Source of the DNA: Occallatibacter sp.
GTDB lineage: Bacteria; Acidobacteriota; Terriglobia; Terriglobales; Acidobacteriaceae
Reading direction: 5' to 3'
DNA: 64,000 bases
Assembly: GCA_031296215.1 (NCBI GenBank)
Contig: JARLGE010000114.1
Span: 1-64,000, forward strand
The position numbers were made by a program, and so were the translations under genes. How positions within the stretch are numbered: the first letter of the stretch is position 1; each line of letters opens with the position of its first letter. The notes beneath the pieces were generated by a model, which saw nothing but the letters and a program-made list of their open reading frames with translations, searched no databases and had not been told where the DNA came from. This document shows, piece by piece, positions 1 through 10,595 of this stretch.

Positions 1-192
1 CATGCGCGCCGCCACGAACGGGCGCAGATGGAGAAGGAATTGGAGGACCTGACGCGCGTGGCCCTCGACACGGTGCGCAAGACCAAGGGCGGCGACCTGG
101 TGGATGTGGCGCTGGTGGTTGCTCCCCTGCGCATCGACGGCGCCGGCGTGGGCTACGTGCTCAGCTTCCGCGACGTCTGCGTGCACGCCTAG
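1..192 (+). CDS. 3' end of an uncharacterised protein (start outside window)
   Basis: The reading frame is open from base 1 to a TAG at 190-192, giving 63 visible residues. The piece begins with a charged, probably helical stretch (HARRHERAQMEKELEDLTRV) and ends in a beta-rich tail (GVGYVLSFRDV). An internal ATG at 28 could be a start of a very short protein, but nothing decides this. I recognise no family from so little. It lies just upstream of rapZ on the same strand and may share its transcript. Confidence 0.45.
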   Translation, partial: HARRHERAQMEKELEDLTRVALDTVRKTKGGDLVDVALVVAPLRIDGAGVGYVLSFRDVCVHA

Positions 193-254
193 AGCCTGTC
201 GCCATCGCAAAGGCCGCGGTGCAACACGGCCCCTCCCGGTGTAGGATGTTCGAC

Positions 255-1175
255 ATGACACCCCGAAAGCCGGCGGCGCAGCCCCCTGCGGCCGCCAGAA
301 CAGCCAGGCGCTCCAATCGGCCGAAGAAGGAACTTGTCATCGTCACCGGAATCTCCGGCTCGGGCAAGGCTTCGGCGCTCCGGGCCTTCGAGGATCTCGG
401 CTATCACGCCGTCGACAACCTCCCCCTCGAGCTCCTTCCGGGCTTTGCCGCGCTGGTCGAAAAATCCGCCGAAGTGCGCCAGGCGGCCATCGTGGTCGAC
501 GTGCGCGAGGGCTCCACGCTCGACCGGCTCCCCGAAATCCTCATCGGCGTGCGCAAGCTGCTGCCCACCCGCGTGGTCTTTCTCGACGCCCAGGACCAGG
601 TGCTGGTCCGCCGCTACTCGGAGACCCGCCGCCCCCACCCCCTGGGCCGCTCGGAGACCGTCTCCCGCTCCATCGTCGAGGAGCGGCAGATGCTCGACGC
701 CATCCGCAACGTTGCCGACACGCTGATCGACACCTCTACCTTCAACGTTCATCAACTGCGCGCGCACATCGTCGAACGCTTCGGTCACGAAAAGCTGAAA
801 ACGCAGCTGCTGGTCTGCTGCCTCAGCTTCGGCTTCAAGAACGGCGTCCCCCTCGATGCCGACATGGTCTTCGACGTGCGCTTCCTGCCCAATCCTCACT
901 TCGTGGCCAAGTTCCGCAAGCTCACCGGCCTGGACCCCGCGGTAGCCGCGTTTGTGCGCAAGTTCGCCCAGACCCGCGAATTCCTCGACAAGGTCACCGA
1001 CCTGATGCTTTACCTGCTGCCGCATTATGTGGAAGAGGGCAAGAGCTACCTCACCGTAGCCTTTGGCTGCACCGGCGGCCAGCACCGCAGCGTGATGATG
1101 GCCGAGGAGATGAACAAGCGGCTGAAAAAAGCCGGCTACCAGGTCAAGACCGTCCACCGCGATATTCCGCGTTGA
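255..1175 (+). CDS. rapZ: RapZ family nucleotide-binding protein / RNase adapter
   Basis: Homolog of RapZ (YvcJ), which in Enterobacteria senses glucosamine-6-phosphate and guides RNase E to the GlmZ small RNA, and in other bacteria is an NTP-binding regulator of unclear target. With the ATG at 255 the protein has 306 residues; family members are about 285-300. The P-loop is at residues 32-39 (GISGSGKA), and the C-terminal domain carries the conserved CTGGQHRSV motif. The Walker A ends in GK-Ala instead of GK-Ser/Thr. ATG 246 and GTG 219 are alternative starts; an AGGAT sequence 8 nt before 255 favours the chosen one. An 18-27 residue basic, Pro/Ala-rich tail precedes the P-loop. The target in this organism is unknown. 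Confidence 0.9.
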   Translation: MTPRKPAAQPPAAARTARRSNRPKKELVIVTGISGSGKASALRAFEDLGYHAVDNLPLELLPGFAALVEKSAEVRQAAIVVDVREGSTLDRLPEILIGVRKLLPTRVVFLDAQDQVLVRRYSETRRPHPLGRSETVSRSIVEERQMLDAIRNVADTLIDTSTFNVHQLRAHIVERFGHEKLKTQLLVCCLSFGFKNGVPLDADMVFDVRFLPNPHFVAKFRKLTGLDPAVAAFVRKFAQTREFLDKVTDLMLYLLPHYVEEGKSYLTVAFGCTGGQHRSVMMAEEMNKRLKKAGYQVKTVHRDIPR

Positions 1176-1206
1176 ATGCGCTGCACAGCGTCCGCTAACT
1201 CGCCAA

Positions 1207-1221
1207 TTCCGCGAAGCGGAA
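1207..1221. other. Palindrome between convergent rapZ and AraC genes
   Basis: TTCCGC-GAA-GCGGAA forms a perfect 6-bp stem with a 3-nt loop in the short space between rapZ (plus) and the AraC gene (minus). A GCTAACTCGCC sequence at 1194-1204 just before it resembles the repeated element near 49.2 kb. No T-run follows, so a terminator role is only possible. Confidence 0.4.
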
Positions 1222-1258
1222 GCGGACTCGCTACCACCGCGAGCCATCGCTAAGCTCG

Positions 1259-3449
<2,191 letters not shown>

Positions 3450-3475
3450 GCGGCAATCGGCGGGAAAACGCGAAG

Positions 3476-3952
3476 ATGAAAGCTCTGCGGTACGGTGTGT
3501 TCGCGATGGTGGTAGCAGTCGCCGCCATCGCCCAGGCTCAAACGGCAAAGGCCGGAGACCAGCCCTCGGCAAGAGAACGGCTGATCGGAGCGTGGCGCTT
3601 GGTGCACATCGATGCGCCGGGGCCGGATGGCAAGCCGAGCCCCATCCCTCAGCCGAAAGGCATGCTGATCTATACGCGTGACGGCCATGTGTCAGTGCAG
3701 CTCATGTACCCCAAGCCGGCAGGTGCTGTCTCCAACGAGTACGTCCTGAATGGGTACGAGGCTTCCTTCGGCAGCTACGACGTGGACGAGGCAACGCACA
3801 CGGTGACCCATCACGTGCAGGGCTCGGTCACCGGCGACCTTCTCGTCGGCAAAGACCTTCCTCGTGTTTACGAGTTCACTGCGGACCGGCGCTTGATCAT
3901 CCGGTCGGCGCGGCCCGATGAGCACTGGTCCGTCACCTGGGAGCATTACTGA
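3476..3952 (+). CDS. Secreted lipocalin-like protein
   Basis: A 158-residue protein with a typical signal peptide (residues 1-21, MKALRYGVFAMVVAVAAIAQA) followed by a lipocalin-like domain, seen in LIGAWRLVHIDAPGPDGKPS and GMLIYTRDGHVSVQL, the pattern of the Lipocalin_5-type small barrels. A GTG at 3446 would add ten residues and overlap the preceding stop; the ATG at 3476 is preferred because it gives a clean signal peptide. It is the second gene of the AKR run. It probably binds a small hydrophobic ligand in the periplasm, but no ligand is known. Confidence 0.8.
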   Translation: MKALRYGVFAMVVAVAAIAQAQTAKAGDQPSARERLIGAWRLVHIDAPGPDGKPSPIPQPKGMLIYTRDGHVSVQLMYPKPAGAVSNEYVLNGYEASFGSYDVDEATHTVTHHVQGSVTGDLLVGKDLPRVYEFTADRRLIIRSARPDEHWSVTWEHY

Positions 3953-4003
3953 GCTGGCTGCGCTCTTTAAGGCGCGGTGCCACGTCTCTTGAGAGGACCG
4001 AAT

Positions 4004-4456
4004 ATGATTCCATGGGCTAAAGACGAACTACGCAAGATCGCTACGGCCGATGATCTGCACATTGCGCCGTTCCGTGAGGACGGGATGACGTACGGAACCC
4101 CGACTTGGATCTGGTCCGTCGCGGTCTATGACGCTCTTTACGTGCGCGGTTACAACGGGCAGAGCTCCCGCTGGTACCAGGCCGCGCTACGACAGAAGGC
4201 GGGACGGATCATCGCCGCCGGCATGACGAAGGAAGTCACCTTCGAGCCGGTGGACGGACCGGGCAATGACCGCATGAATGACCGCATCGACGACGCCTAC
4301 CGGGCGAAGTACCGCGGCAGTCCGTATCTGAGCCCGATGATCGGCAAACGCGCCCGCTCCGCGACAGTCAAGATCATGCCGCGCGATTCCCATGCATGGT
4401 CGATCGCAGCGTACGAGACCGCCGTGAGAGATTGGGAGACGACAGACAACGACTGA
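4004..4456 (+). CDS. DUF2255 family protein
   Basis: A 150-residue cytoplasmic protein of the DUF2255 type: it shows the family pattern W-x-V-x-V-x-D-x-L-Y-V-R-x-Y-N-G-x2-S-x-W-Y (around residues 29-55) and a C-terminal [14 protein letters not shown] motif. The family resembles split-barrel flavin/nitroreductase-related proteins, and no activity is established. ATG 4004 has a GAGAGG ribosome site 8 nt upstream; GTG 3977 is an alternative. It lies between the lipocalin-like and cupin genes and is likely cotranscribed with them. Confidence 0.8.
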   Translation: MIPWAKDELRKIATADDLHIAPFREDGMTYGTPTWIWSVAVYDALYVRGYNGQSSRWYQAALRQKAGRIIAAGMTKEVTFEPVDGPGNDRMNDRIDDAYRAKYRGSPYLSPMIGKRARSATVKIMPRDSHAWSIAAYETAVRDWETTDND

Positions 4457-4469
4457 GAGGATAGAGCAC

Positions 4470-4865
4470 ATGGAAATCAAGAGAGCTGGCCAACAGCCTT
4501 CCGCCAAAGGGCCCTTTGAGTGGTTCACAGGGACCGTGCGCATCGATCCACTGTTTCAGGCGCCCGATCCCGCGCGTGCCGTGGGCGCCAGCGTCACCTT
4601 CGAGCCGGGCGCACGCACCGCCTGGCACACCCACCCCCTCGGGCAAACGCTCGTCGTCACCGCCGGCTGCGGCCGCGCGCAACGCTGGGGCGGCGCCATC
4701 GAGGAGATCCGCCCCGGTGACGTGATCTGGTTTGCGCCGGGAGAAAAGCACTGGCACGGCGCTGCGCCGGCCACGGCCATGACCCACATCGCCATCCAGG
4801 AGAAACTCGATGGCAAAACCGTCGATTGGATGGAAAAAGTCAGCGAAGCGCAGTATCAGCCATAG
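4470..4865 (+). CDS. Cupin domain protein
   Basis: A single-domain cupin of 131 residues. The metal site of the first cupin motif is visible as H53-x-H55-(3)-Q59 ([13 protein letters not shown]), and His94/His96 (GEKHWHG) supply the second motif. Such small cupins occur with carboxymuconolactone-decarboxylase-like and oxidoreductase genes and may act as dioxygenases, isomerases or ligand binders. It starts 13 nt after the DUF2255 stop with a GAGAGGA ribosome site, so the genes are translationally linked in one operon. The substrate cannot be read from sequence. Confidence 0.88.
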   Translation: MEIKRAGQQPSAKGPFEWFTGTVRIDPLFQAPDPARAVGASVTFEPGARTAWHTHPLGQTLVVTAGCGRAQRWGGAIEEIRPGDVIWFAPGEKHWHGAAPATAMTHIAIQEKLDGKTVDWMEKVSEAQYQP

Positions 4866-4886
4866 CCCCGGGCCCGGGCCGGGGCT
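4864..4886. terminator. GC-rich hairpin between convergent cupin and hydrolase genes
   Basis: AGCCCCGG and CCGGGGCT form a perfect 8-bp stem around a 7-nt loop, starting inside the cupin stop codon. The genes on either side converge, so a bidirectional terminator is plausible, but no T-run follows on either strand. Confidence 0.4.
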
Positions 4887-4953
4887 GAGCGCCGTTGGCT
4901 CTTGTGCCTGTTGCGGAGGCGGGCTGAGTGCGGGGTGGTCTGGGGGGTACCGT

Positions 4954-5919
4954 TCAGGGGACGACGGGGTTTTCCGCGAGACCGTGGAGCCAGCGCCACA
5001 GCAGATCCTTGCCATCAGGATGCGATGAATCAACCCAGCCCACCATGTAGCGCGAAGAAGTTGCCTGCAACGCCTCAGGATATTCAGATGCGTCCCCTCT
5101 TGTTTGGGTCGAAGCCGGGAGAAACCACAACGATGGAATGAGCAACGCAAGCGCAGCGGCTCTTTCGTCGAAGCGGTCTTTGCAGAGCAATCGAGCCGGA
5201 ACCAGCTTCGCGCGCGGGTCGCGGAAGATGGCGTCGGCGGGATCGTCGAGCGGCTCGTGGAGCACCACGCCGGCCAGCTCCGGGTGGGCTGCTGCGACTT
5301 CGAGCGCAAGGTTGGCGCCGAGACCTTCGCCGTCCACGACGATTGATCCCGCCGGCACGTGGCGTGTTGCGGTCAGGTACTGGAGCGCCCATTCGGCATC
5401 CTCGCGCCAGTGCACCTCGCTGGGGTGGGCGAACTGGCTCTGCCCGTAGCCGCGATAGTCGAAGGCCAGCACGTTCACGCCGGACTCGTGCAGCGCGGCA
5501 AGTTCGTCCACCGCGTCACCGAGGTTGCCGGTCTGGCTGTGCAGATAGAGAACGGTAAAGCGGGCGTAGCGCGCGCCGGGCTCGGCAGCGATCCACCAGC
5601 CCTTGAGCCGCGGCTCGCCGGCCTCGGTCGTGGCAAAGCCGACCGGATCGAAGGCCAGCGCCACGCTGGCCGGGGTGCGAGTAACGGCGGATGTGGGGTG
5701 GTAGAGCAATTGCCAGTTGCCCTGCCAGAAGACGAAGCAGAGCGCCAGCCAGGCGCAGGCCGCCGCGGCCACCAGCGCCAGGCTCGCCGCCGTGAGCAGC
5801 CAGCGCGCGCTGACCGTGGGCGGCGGAGTCTGAGGAGCGCGCATGCTGCTCCAGGCCTGCTCGAAAGCCGAGGAGGACAGCGGCGGGATGGGCCGGGAGG
5901 GGGGCTTCTTGCGCGGCAT
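4954..5919 (-). CDS. Membrane-anchored alpha/beta-hydrolase-fold protein lacking the nucleophile Ser
   Basis: A 321-residue protein with a Pro-rich cytoplasmic head, one membrane segment (residues 40-64) and a BEM46-like alpha/beta-hydrolase domain: LYLHSQTGN (oxyanion region), LAFDYRGYGQS, and the elbow region VVDGEGLGANLALEVA. The canonical elbow G-x-S-x-G reads G197-E-Gly199-L-G201, so the nucleophile Ser is absent, and the expected acid position falls in LWFLPASTQ, which has no Asp. A C-terminal His (SSHPDGKD) remains. ATG 5919 precedes the hydrophilic head; the frame extends to 5961 without better evidence. It lies downstream of tpiA on the same strand. It may be a non-catalytic family member. 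Confidence 0.75.
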   Translation of the reverse strand: MPRKKPPSRPIPPLSSSAFEQAWSSMRAPQTPPPTVSARWLLTAASLALVAAAACAWLALCFVFWQGNWQLLYHPTSAVTRTPASVALAFDPVGFATTEAGEPRLKGWWIAAEPGARYARFTVLYLHSQTGNLGDAVDELAALHESGVNVLAFDYRGYGQSQFAHPSEVHWREDAEWALQYLTATRHVPAGSIVVDGEGLGANLALEVAAAHPELAGVVLHEPLDDPADAIFRDPRAKLVPARLLCKDRFDERAAALALLIPSLWFLPASTQTRGDASEYPEALQATSSRYMVGWVDSSHPDGKDLLWRWLHGLAENPVVP

Positions 5920-6038
5920 GGGCGTTCTTTCGTTTGCGGCCCGCAGCCAGGCCGCCCACACATGCTAAACGTACCGGCCGCGCCGCGGCACCCTGCGTTG
6001 GGCTTGGTTGCGCGGCCGGGCGAATCGCTCGGGAGAGC

Positions 6039-6791
6039 TTAGTACTTGACGATGGCGGTAAACGAGTCGGGCTTGAGGCTGGCGCCGCCGACCAGGGCGC
6101 CGTCAATCTCTTCCTGTCCGATGAGGCTGGTGGCGTTGTCGGGCTTGACGCTGCCGCCGTAGAGAATGCGGATGGCCACGGCGACATCCGCGCCTAGGAG
6201 CTTGGCCACTTCTGCGCGGATGATCCGGTGCGCGTCGGCGGCCATCTCCGGCGTGGCCGTCTTGCCCGTGCCGATGGCCCACACCGGCTCATACGCGATG
6301 ACAATAGGGCCGGCGGCTTCGGGGGTGATGCCGGCAAACGCGCCCGCAATCTGCGTCTTCAACACGTCGGCGGTGAGGCCGGCCTCGCGCTCGGCCAGGA
6401 CCTCGCCGATGCAGACTACCGGGCCGATGCCGTGCTTGAGCGCGGTGTGCAGCTTCTTGTTCACGATCTCGTCGGTCTCGGCGAAGTACTGGCGGCGCTC
6501 CGAATGGCCGATCAGCGTGTGCGTGCCGCCCACGGCCTTGAGCTGGCCGATGGAGGTCTCGCCGGTGTAGGCGCCCTCCTCGGCGAAGTGAATGTTCTGG
6601 CAGCCCACCGAGACATTGGAACCCTTGGCGGCGGCGATCACGGTGGGCAGCAGCACGGGCGATGGAAACAGGGCAATCTCGTCGCGCGTGTGGCCGGCAA
6701 CGAGGGGCAAAAAGGCATCGACGAAAGCCTTGGCTTCGGCGGGCGTCTTGTACATCTTCCAGTTGGCGGCAATGAGTGCTTTACGGGACAT
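6039..6791 (-). CDS. tpiA: Triosephosphate isomerase
   Basis: Interconverts dihydroxyacetone phosphate and glyceraldehyde-3-phosphate in glycolysis and gluconeogenesis. The protein has 250 residues, the family norm. The substrate-binding AANWKMYK start, the catalytic IGHSERR and the active-site AYEPVWAIGTGK with its Glu, plus the phosphate-binding LYGGSV near the C-terminus, are all present. The start at 6791 is set by homology and by a GAGGAG ribosome site 8 nt upstream, although the frame is open much further. It is the last enzyme gene of the gap-ridA-pgk-hypothetical-tpiA series. Confidence 0.98.
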   Translation of the reverse strand: MSRKALIAANWKMYKTPAEAKAFVDAFLPLVAGHTRDEIALFPSPVLLPTVIAAAKGSNVSVGCQNIHFAEEGAYTGETSIGQLKAVGGTHTLIGHSERRQYFAETDEIVNKKLHTALKHGIGPVVCIGEVLAEREAGLTADVLKTQIAGAFAGITPEAAGPIVIAYEPVWAIGTGKTATPEMAADAHRIIRAEVAKLLGADVAVAIRILYGGSVKPDNATSLIGQEEIDGALVGGASLKPDSFTAIVKY

Positions 6792-6881
6792 TTTGGTCAA
6801 ACTCCTCAGGCTGATTCTAGTGGATGGAATTGGCGGGGCGGGGTGACGGCGGGCACAATGTGGAATTGGAATTCCGCAGCA

Positions 6882-6900
6882 GGGAATCGGTTCTATTCCC
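6882..6900. other. Small hairpin at the 3' end of the hypothetical gene upstream of tpiA
   Basis: GGGAAT-(7)-ATTCCC is a perfect 6-bp stem that covers the stop codon at 6893-6895. It lies 91 bp before the tpiA start, in the same transcript. It may mark an RNA processing or stabilising site; there is no T-run. Confidence 0.3.
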
Positions 6901-7543
6901 GTGAGTCGGCCCCCGGCACAGCCGTCAGGTCGTCCGGCACTTCGCCGGCAAGGAAGGCGGCACGGTGGTCGGGGTCGCCCAGGTCCATCTTGAAGTGGTG
7001 CCACAGATCGTCTTTCCAGACGCCCATGTTCCAGGGGCCGGAGACGGAGTCGGAGAACTGCCAGACGATGTGGAAGCCCTCCTCGTTGGTGAAACCTTCG
7101 TTGTCGGCTTGGAGGATCGCCTCGCCGCGCTCGCCGAGGTGGGCGCGCAGGGCGTGGAGAGCGTTGCCACCGTCGACGAGCTCCGCGCCTTGCAGATGTT
7201 GGAAGGCGTAGATGGTCTTCACCTCGGCCAGATATTCCGCAAGCCATTGGACGCCGGATTCCGGCTTGCAGTCGCGGAGGTCTTCGAGGAAGTCGGCGAT
7301 CTCGTCCTGGCCGCGGGAGCCGATTTCGACTGGGTTGCGCTCGATGACCGCGACCTCGACTTCGTCGTTGCTCGACAGCAGCAGCGACTCCCATTCTTCC
7401 TCCTCGCCGCTTTCGAGGGTCAGCCTGTAGTCAGGGTGCGCGGCGCGAATAAAATGCGCGAGTTCTTCGAAGGAAGGGAATTCATCGTCTTTCGAAAGGA
7501 CGCGCGTGTAGTAGGGCACAGTTATCTCCGGGTTTTTGAACAT
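6893..7543 (-). CDS. Conserved hypothetical protein in the glycolytic operon
   Basis: A 216-residue acidic, soluble protein with no signal peptide or membrane segment. It starts FKNPEITVPYYTRVL, carries an acidic patch (SGEEEEWESLLL) and a second half with HIVWQFSDSVSGPWNMGVWK followed by a likely WHHFKMDLGDPDH tail. I do not recognise a family. Its position between pgk and tpiA, 52 nt after pgk with a strong intercistronic hairpin between them, implies coexpression with glycolytic enzymes. Codon use matches its neighbours, so it is a resident gene. Confidence 0.8.
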   Translation of the reverse strand: MFKNPEITVPYYTRVLSKDDEFPSFEELAHFIRAAHPDYRLTLESGEEEEWESLLLSSNDEVEVAVIERNPVEIGSRGQDEIADFLEDLRDCKPESGVQWLAEYLAEVKTIYAFQHLQGAELVDGGNALHALRAHLGERGEAILQADNEGFTNEEGFHIVWQFSDSVSGPWNMGVWKDDLWHHFKMDLGDPDHRAAFLAGEVPDDLTAVPGADSRE

Positions 7544-7547
7544 GAGA

Positions 7548-7575
7548 CTGGCCCGGATTAAGGTATCCGGGCCAG
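7548..7575. other. Perfect 11-bp intercistronic hairpin after pgk
   Basis: CTGGCCCGGAT-(6)-ATCCGGGCCAG is a perfect 11-bp stem. On the transcribed (minus) strand it sits 20 nt after the pgk stop and 4 nt before the next gene's start codon. No T-run follows in that direction, so an mRNA-stabilising or processing hairpin, or translational control of the next gene, fits better than termination. Confidence 0.6.
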
Positions 7576-7595
7576 CGGAATCCGCCCCAAAATTA

Positions 7596-8810
7596 CTATT
7601 TGTTCGTCAGCGCTTCTACGCCGGGGAGCTTTTTACCTTCTAAGAACTCGAGACTCGCGCCGCCGCCAGTGCTAATGTGAGTGATCTGGTCGGCTACGCC
7701 AGCCTGGTTGATGGCGCTCACCGAGTCGCCGCCGCCGATGATGGAGATGGCTGCCCGGTTGGCCGCTACCGCATGGGCGATGGCGTTGGTGCCTACGGCG
7801 AAGCGCGGGAATTCGAAGACGCCGGCGGGGCCGTTCCAGACGATGGTACGGGCGGTCGAGACGACCTCTTCAATCGCGGCGATGGACTTGGGGCCGATGT
7901 CGAGACCTTGCCAGTCGGCAGGGAAGTCGACCGAGCAGTCCCATGGCTGGGTCTTGGCGTCGGGCGTGAAGCTGTCGGCCAGAATATTGTCGACCGGCAG
8001 CAGCAGTTTGACGCCCTTGGCCTTGGCCTTGTCGAGCGCGGCCTTGGCCATGTCGATCTTGTCTTCTTCGACCAGGCTCTTGCCGGTGGCTACGCCCAGG
8101 GCGCGCTGGAAGGTGTAGGCCATGCCGCCGACGATGACCAGCGTGTCGACCTTGTCGAGCAGGTTATCGATCACGTCGATCTTGCCGGAGATCTTTGACC
8201 CGCCGATGATGGCGACGAATGGTTTTTCCGGGTTCTCCAGCGCTTTTCCGAGATAGGTGATCTCCTTTTCCATCAGCAGGCCGGCGACGGCGGGCTTGAG
8301 GAAGTGGGTGATGCCTTCTGTCGAGGCGTGGGCGCGGTGGGCTGAGCCGAAGGCATCGTTGACGTAGACGTCGGCCAGCGAGGCGAGGGCCTTCGAAAAC
8401 GCCGGATCGTTGGCCTCTTCCTCGGCGTGGTAGCGCAGATTCTCAAGTAGCAGCACCTGGCCGGATTCGAGCTGGCGCGCCATCTCGCTCGCCACATCGC
8501 CGATGCAGTCCGGCGAAAAGGCGACGTTCACGGATTCGCCCAGCTCCTTGTCGAGCAACTCACGCAGCCGGACAACCACAGGGCGCAGCGAGTACTTGGG
8601 GTTCGGCTTGCCCTTGGGGCGGCCCAGATGCGAGGCGAGGATGACCTTCCCCTTGTGGCGCAGGGCGTAGACGATGGTGGGCAGCGTGGCCACGATGCGG
8701 GTGTCGTCGGTGATGGCGGAGCCGTCTTCGGTGAGCGGCACGTTGAAGTCGACGCGGATAAAGACCCGCTTGTTGGCCAGTTCGATGTCGCGGATGGAAA
8801 GCTTGGGCAT
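7596..8810 (-). CDS. pgk: Phosphoglycerate kinase
   Basis: Transfers a phosphate between 1,3-bisphosphoglycerate and ADP, the first ATP-yielding step of glycolysis. The protein has 404 residues (family about 390-415). Visible landmarks are RVDFNVPL near the N-terminus, SHLGRPKG, the hinge region [12 protein letters not shown], and the nucleotide-binding WNGPAGVFE and GGGDSVSAI near the C-terminus. The start at 8810 begins with [20 protein letters not shown]; the open frame upstream is fortuitous. It lies 31 nt after ridA, with a heptamer repeat array in between. Confidence 0.98.
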   Translation of the reverse strand: MPKLSIRDIELANKRVFIRVDFNVPLTEDGSAITDDTRIVATLPTIVYALRHKGKVILASHLGRPKGKPNPKYSLRPVVVRLRELLDKELGESVNVAFSPDCIGDVASEMARQLESGQVLLLENLRYHAEEEANDPAFSKALASLADVYVNDAFGSAHRAHASTEGITHFLKPAVAGLLMEKEITYLGKALENPEKPFVAIIGGSKISGKIDVIDNLLDKVDTLVIVGGMAYTFQRALGVATGKSLVEEDKIDMAKAALDKAKAKGVKLLLPVDNILADSFTPDAKTQPWDCSVDFPADWQGLDIGPKSIAAIEEVVSTARTIVWNGPAGVFEFPRFAVGTNAIAHAVAANRAAISIIGGGDSVSAINQAGVADQITHISTGGGASLEFLEGKKLPGVEALTNK

Positions 8811-8828
8811 GGGGCAAGAACCTTTCTT

Positions 8829-8857
8829 AGGGACTGAGGGACTAGGGACTAGGGACT
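8829..8857. repeat. Heptamer array (AGGGACT)4 overlapping the 3' end of ridA
   Basis: Four copies of AGGGACT, with one extra G after the first, cover 8829-8857. Read on the minus strand the array encodes the last residues and the stop of RidA (V-P-S-P-stop). The 19 bases 8830-8848 recur exactly at 40694-40712. Confidence 0.85.
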
Positions 8858-9228
8858 GCGCCTTCGACCACGGCGTCCATCTCGATCTCGATGCGCCAGG
8901 CGGGGTTGAGCAGCGCGGCGACGACGACCATGGTGGCGGCGGGACGGGTCTCAGAAAAGAACTCGCCATGGACGCGGCCCACGGCCTCCCAATCTTCGGT
9001 GTGGGTCAGATACATGCGGGTACGGACAACATTTTTCAAGGTTGCCCCGGCTTCGGCGAGAGCCTTTTCGGCGATGGCGAAGATGCGGCGGGTCTGGCCG
9101 GCGGCGTCTTCCTGGTCGGCGCCAACCGGGCCTGTTCCCGCCAGATGCACGGAGTTCCCCACGCGCACGGCACGGGAGAAACCGATGATTGGCTCGTAGG
9201 GAGAGCCGCCGCTGATGTTCGTGCGCAT
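8842..9228 (-). CDS. RidA family protein (reactive imine/enamine deaminase type)
   Basis: A 128-residue RidA/YjgF/UK114 family member. The family hydrolyses 2-aminoacrylate-like enamines or acts in related small-molecule hydrolysis, as a trimer. Visible features are the N-terminal SGGSPYEPIIGFSRAVRVGN, VHLAGTGPVG, the central VVRTRMYLTHTEDWEAVGRV and the C-terminal RIEIEMDAV strand. The start at 9228 is chosen because the upstream part of the frame is encoded by repeat DNA. The final V-P-S-P-stop is supplied by the AGGGACT repeat. It sits between gap and pgk, an unusual partner for glycolytic genes. Confidence 0.9.
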   Translation of the reverse strand: MRTNISGGSPYEPIIGFSRAVRVGNSVHLAGTGPVGADQEDAAGQTRRIFAIAEKALAEAGATLKNVVRTRMYLTHTEDWEAVGRVHGEFFSETRPAATMVVVAALLNPAWRIEIEMDAVVEGAVPSP

Positions 9229-9248
9229 GTGAGCTTTCAGAGATTGGA

Positions 9249-9304
9249 GATCAGGGATCAGTGATCGGTGATCGCAAAGACCGACCACTGATCACTGATC
9301 ACTG
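9249..9304. repeat. Inverted heptamer arrays forming a hairpin between gap and ridA
   Basis: The left part reads GATCAGG-GATCAGT-GATCGGT; the right part reads ACTGATC-ACTGATC-ACTG. The inner halves 9257-9269 and 9280-9292 pair over 13 bp with one mismatch around a 10-nt loop. The array begins 3 nt after the gap stop codon on the transcribed minus strand. It could cap the gap mRNA or attenuate downstream expression. Confidence 0.85.
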
Positions 9305-9307
9305 TCG

Positions 9308-10312
<1,005 letters not shown>

Positions 10313-10471
10313 GAGTATTCTCCTTCGTAATGGATGAAGCTGTGGGTTTTGAACCGCAAGAGTTCGGCGTCCGAAATGAGTCCAGAATCGAAATCCACCA
10401 AACCCATGATGGTAACACCGCTGTCAACGGAAATCGGATGAAAACTCCTCGATTTCCGCTAGCGTGAGCAG

Positions 10472-10492
10472 AAACTTCCTCACTGGAAGTTT
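10472..10492. promoter_or_regulatory. Hairpin/operator candidate in the gap divergent promoter
   Basis: AAACTTCC-TCACT-GGAAGTTT is a perfect 8-bp inverted repeat in the 283-bp region between gap (minus) and the kinase-like gene (plus). It is 160 bp before gap and 104 bp before the ATG at 10596. It may be an operator or a leader hairpin; no regulator is assigned. Confidence 0.35.
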
Positions 10493-10595
10493 GCCATTCC
10501 TGATATTGAACGGGATGTGACCTGGTGCACAGCATTTGCAGCCGCTGCGGCAAGTGTGGTATTCGCTTAGCAAGACTCAAGGTGTCGAAGGCTGC

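Noticed and set aside
189-1247. 352-codon minus-strand frame over rapZ
   Set aside because: RapZ on the plus strand is clear; the opposite frame has only chance composition.
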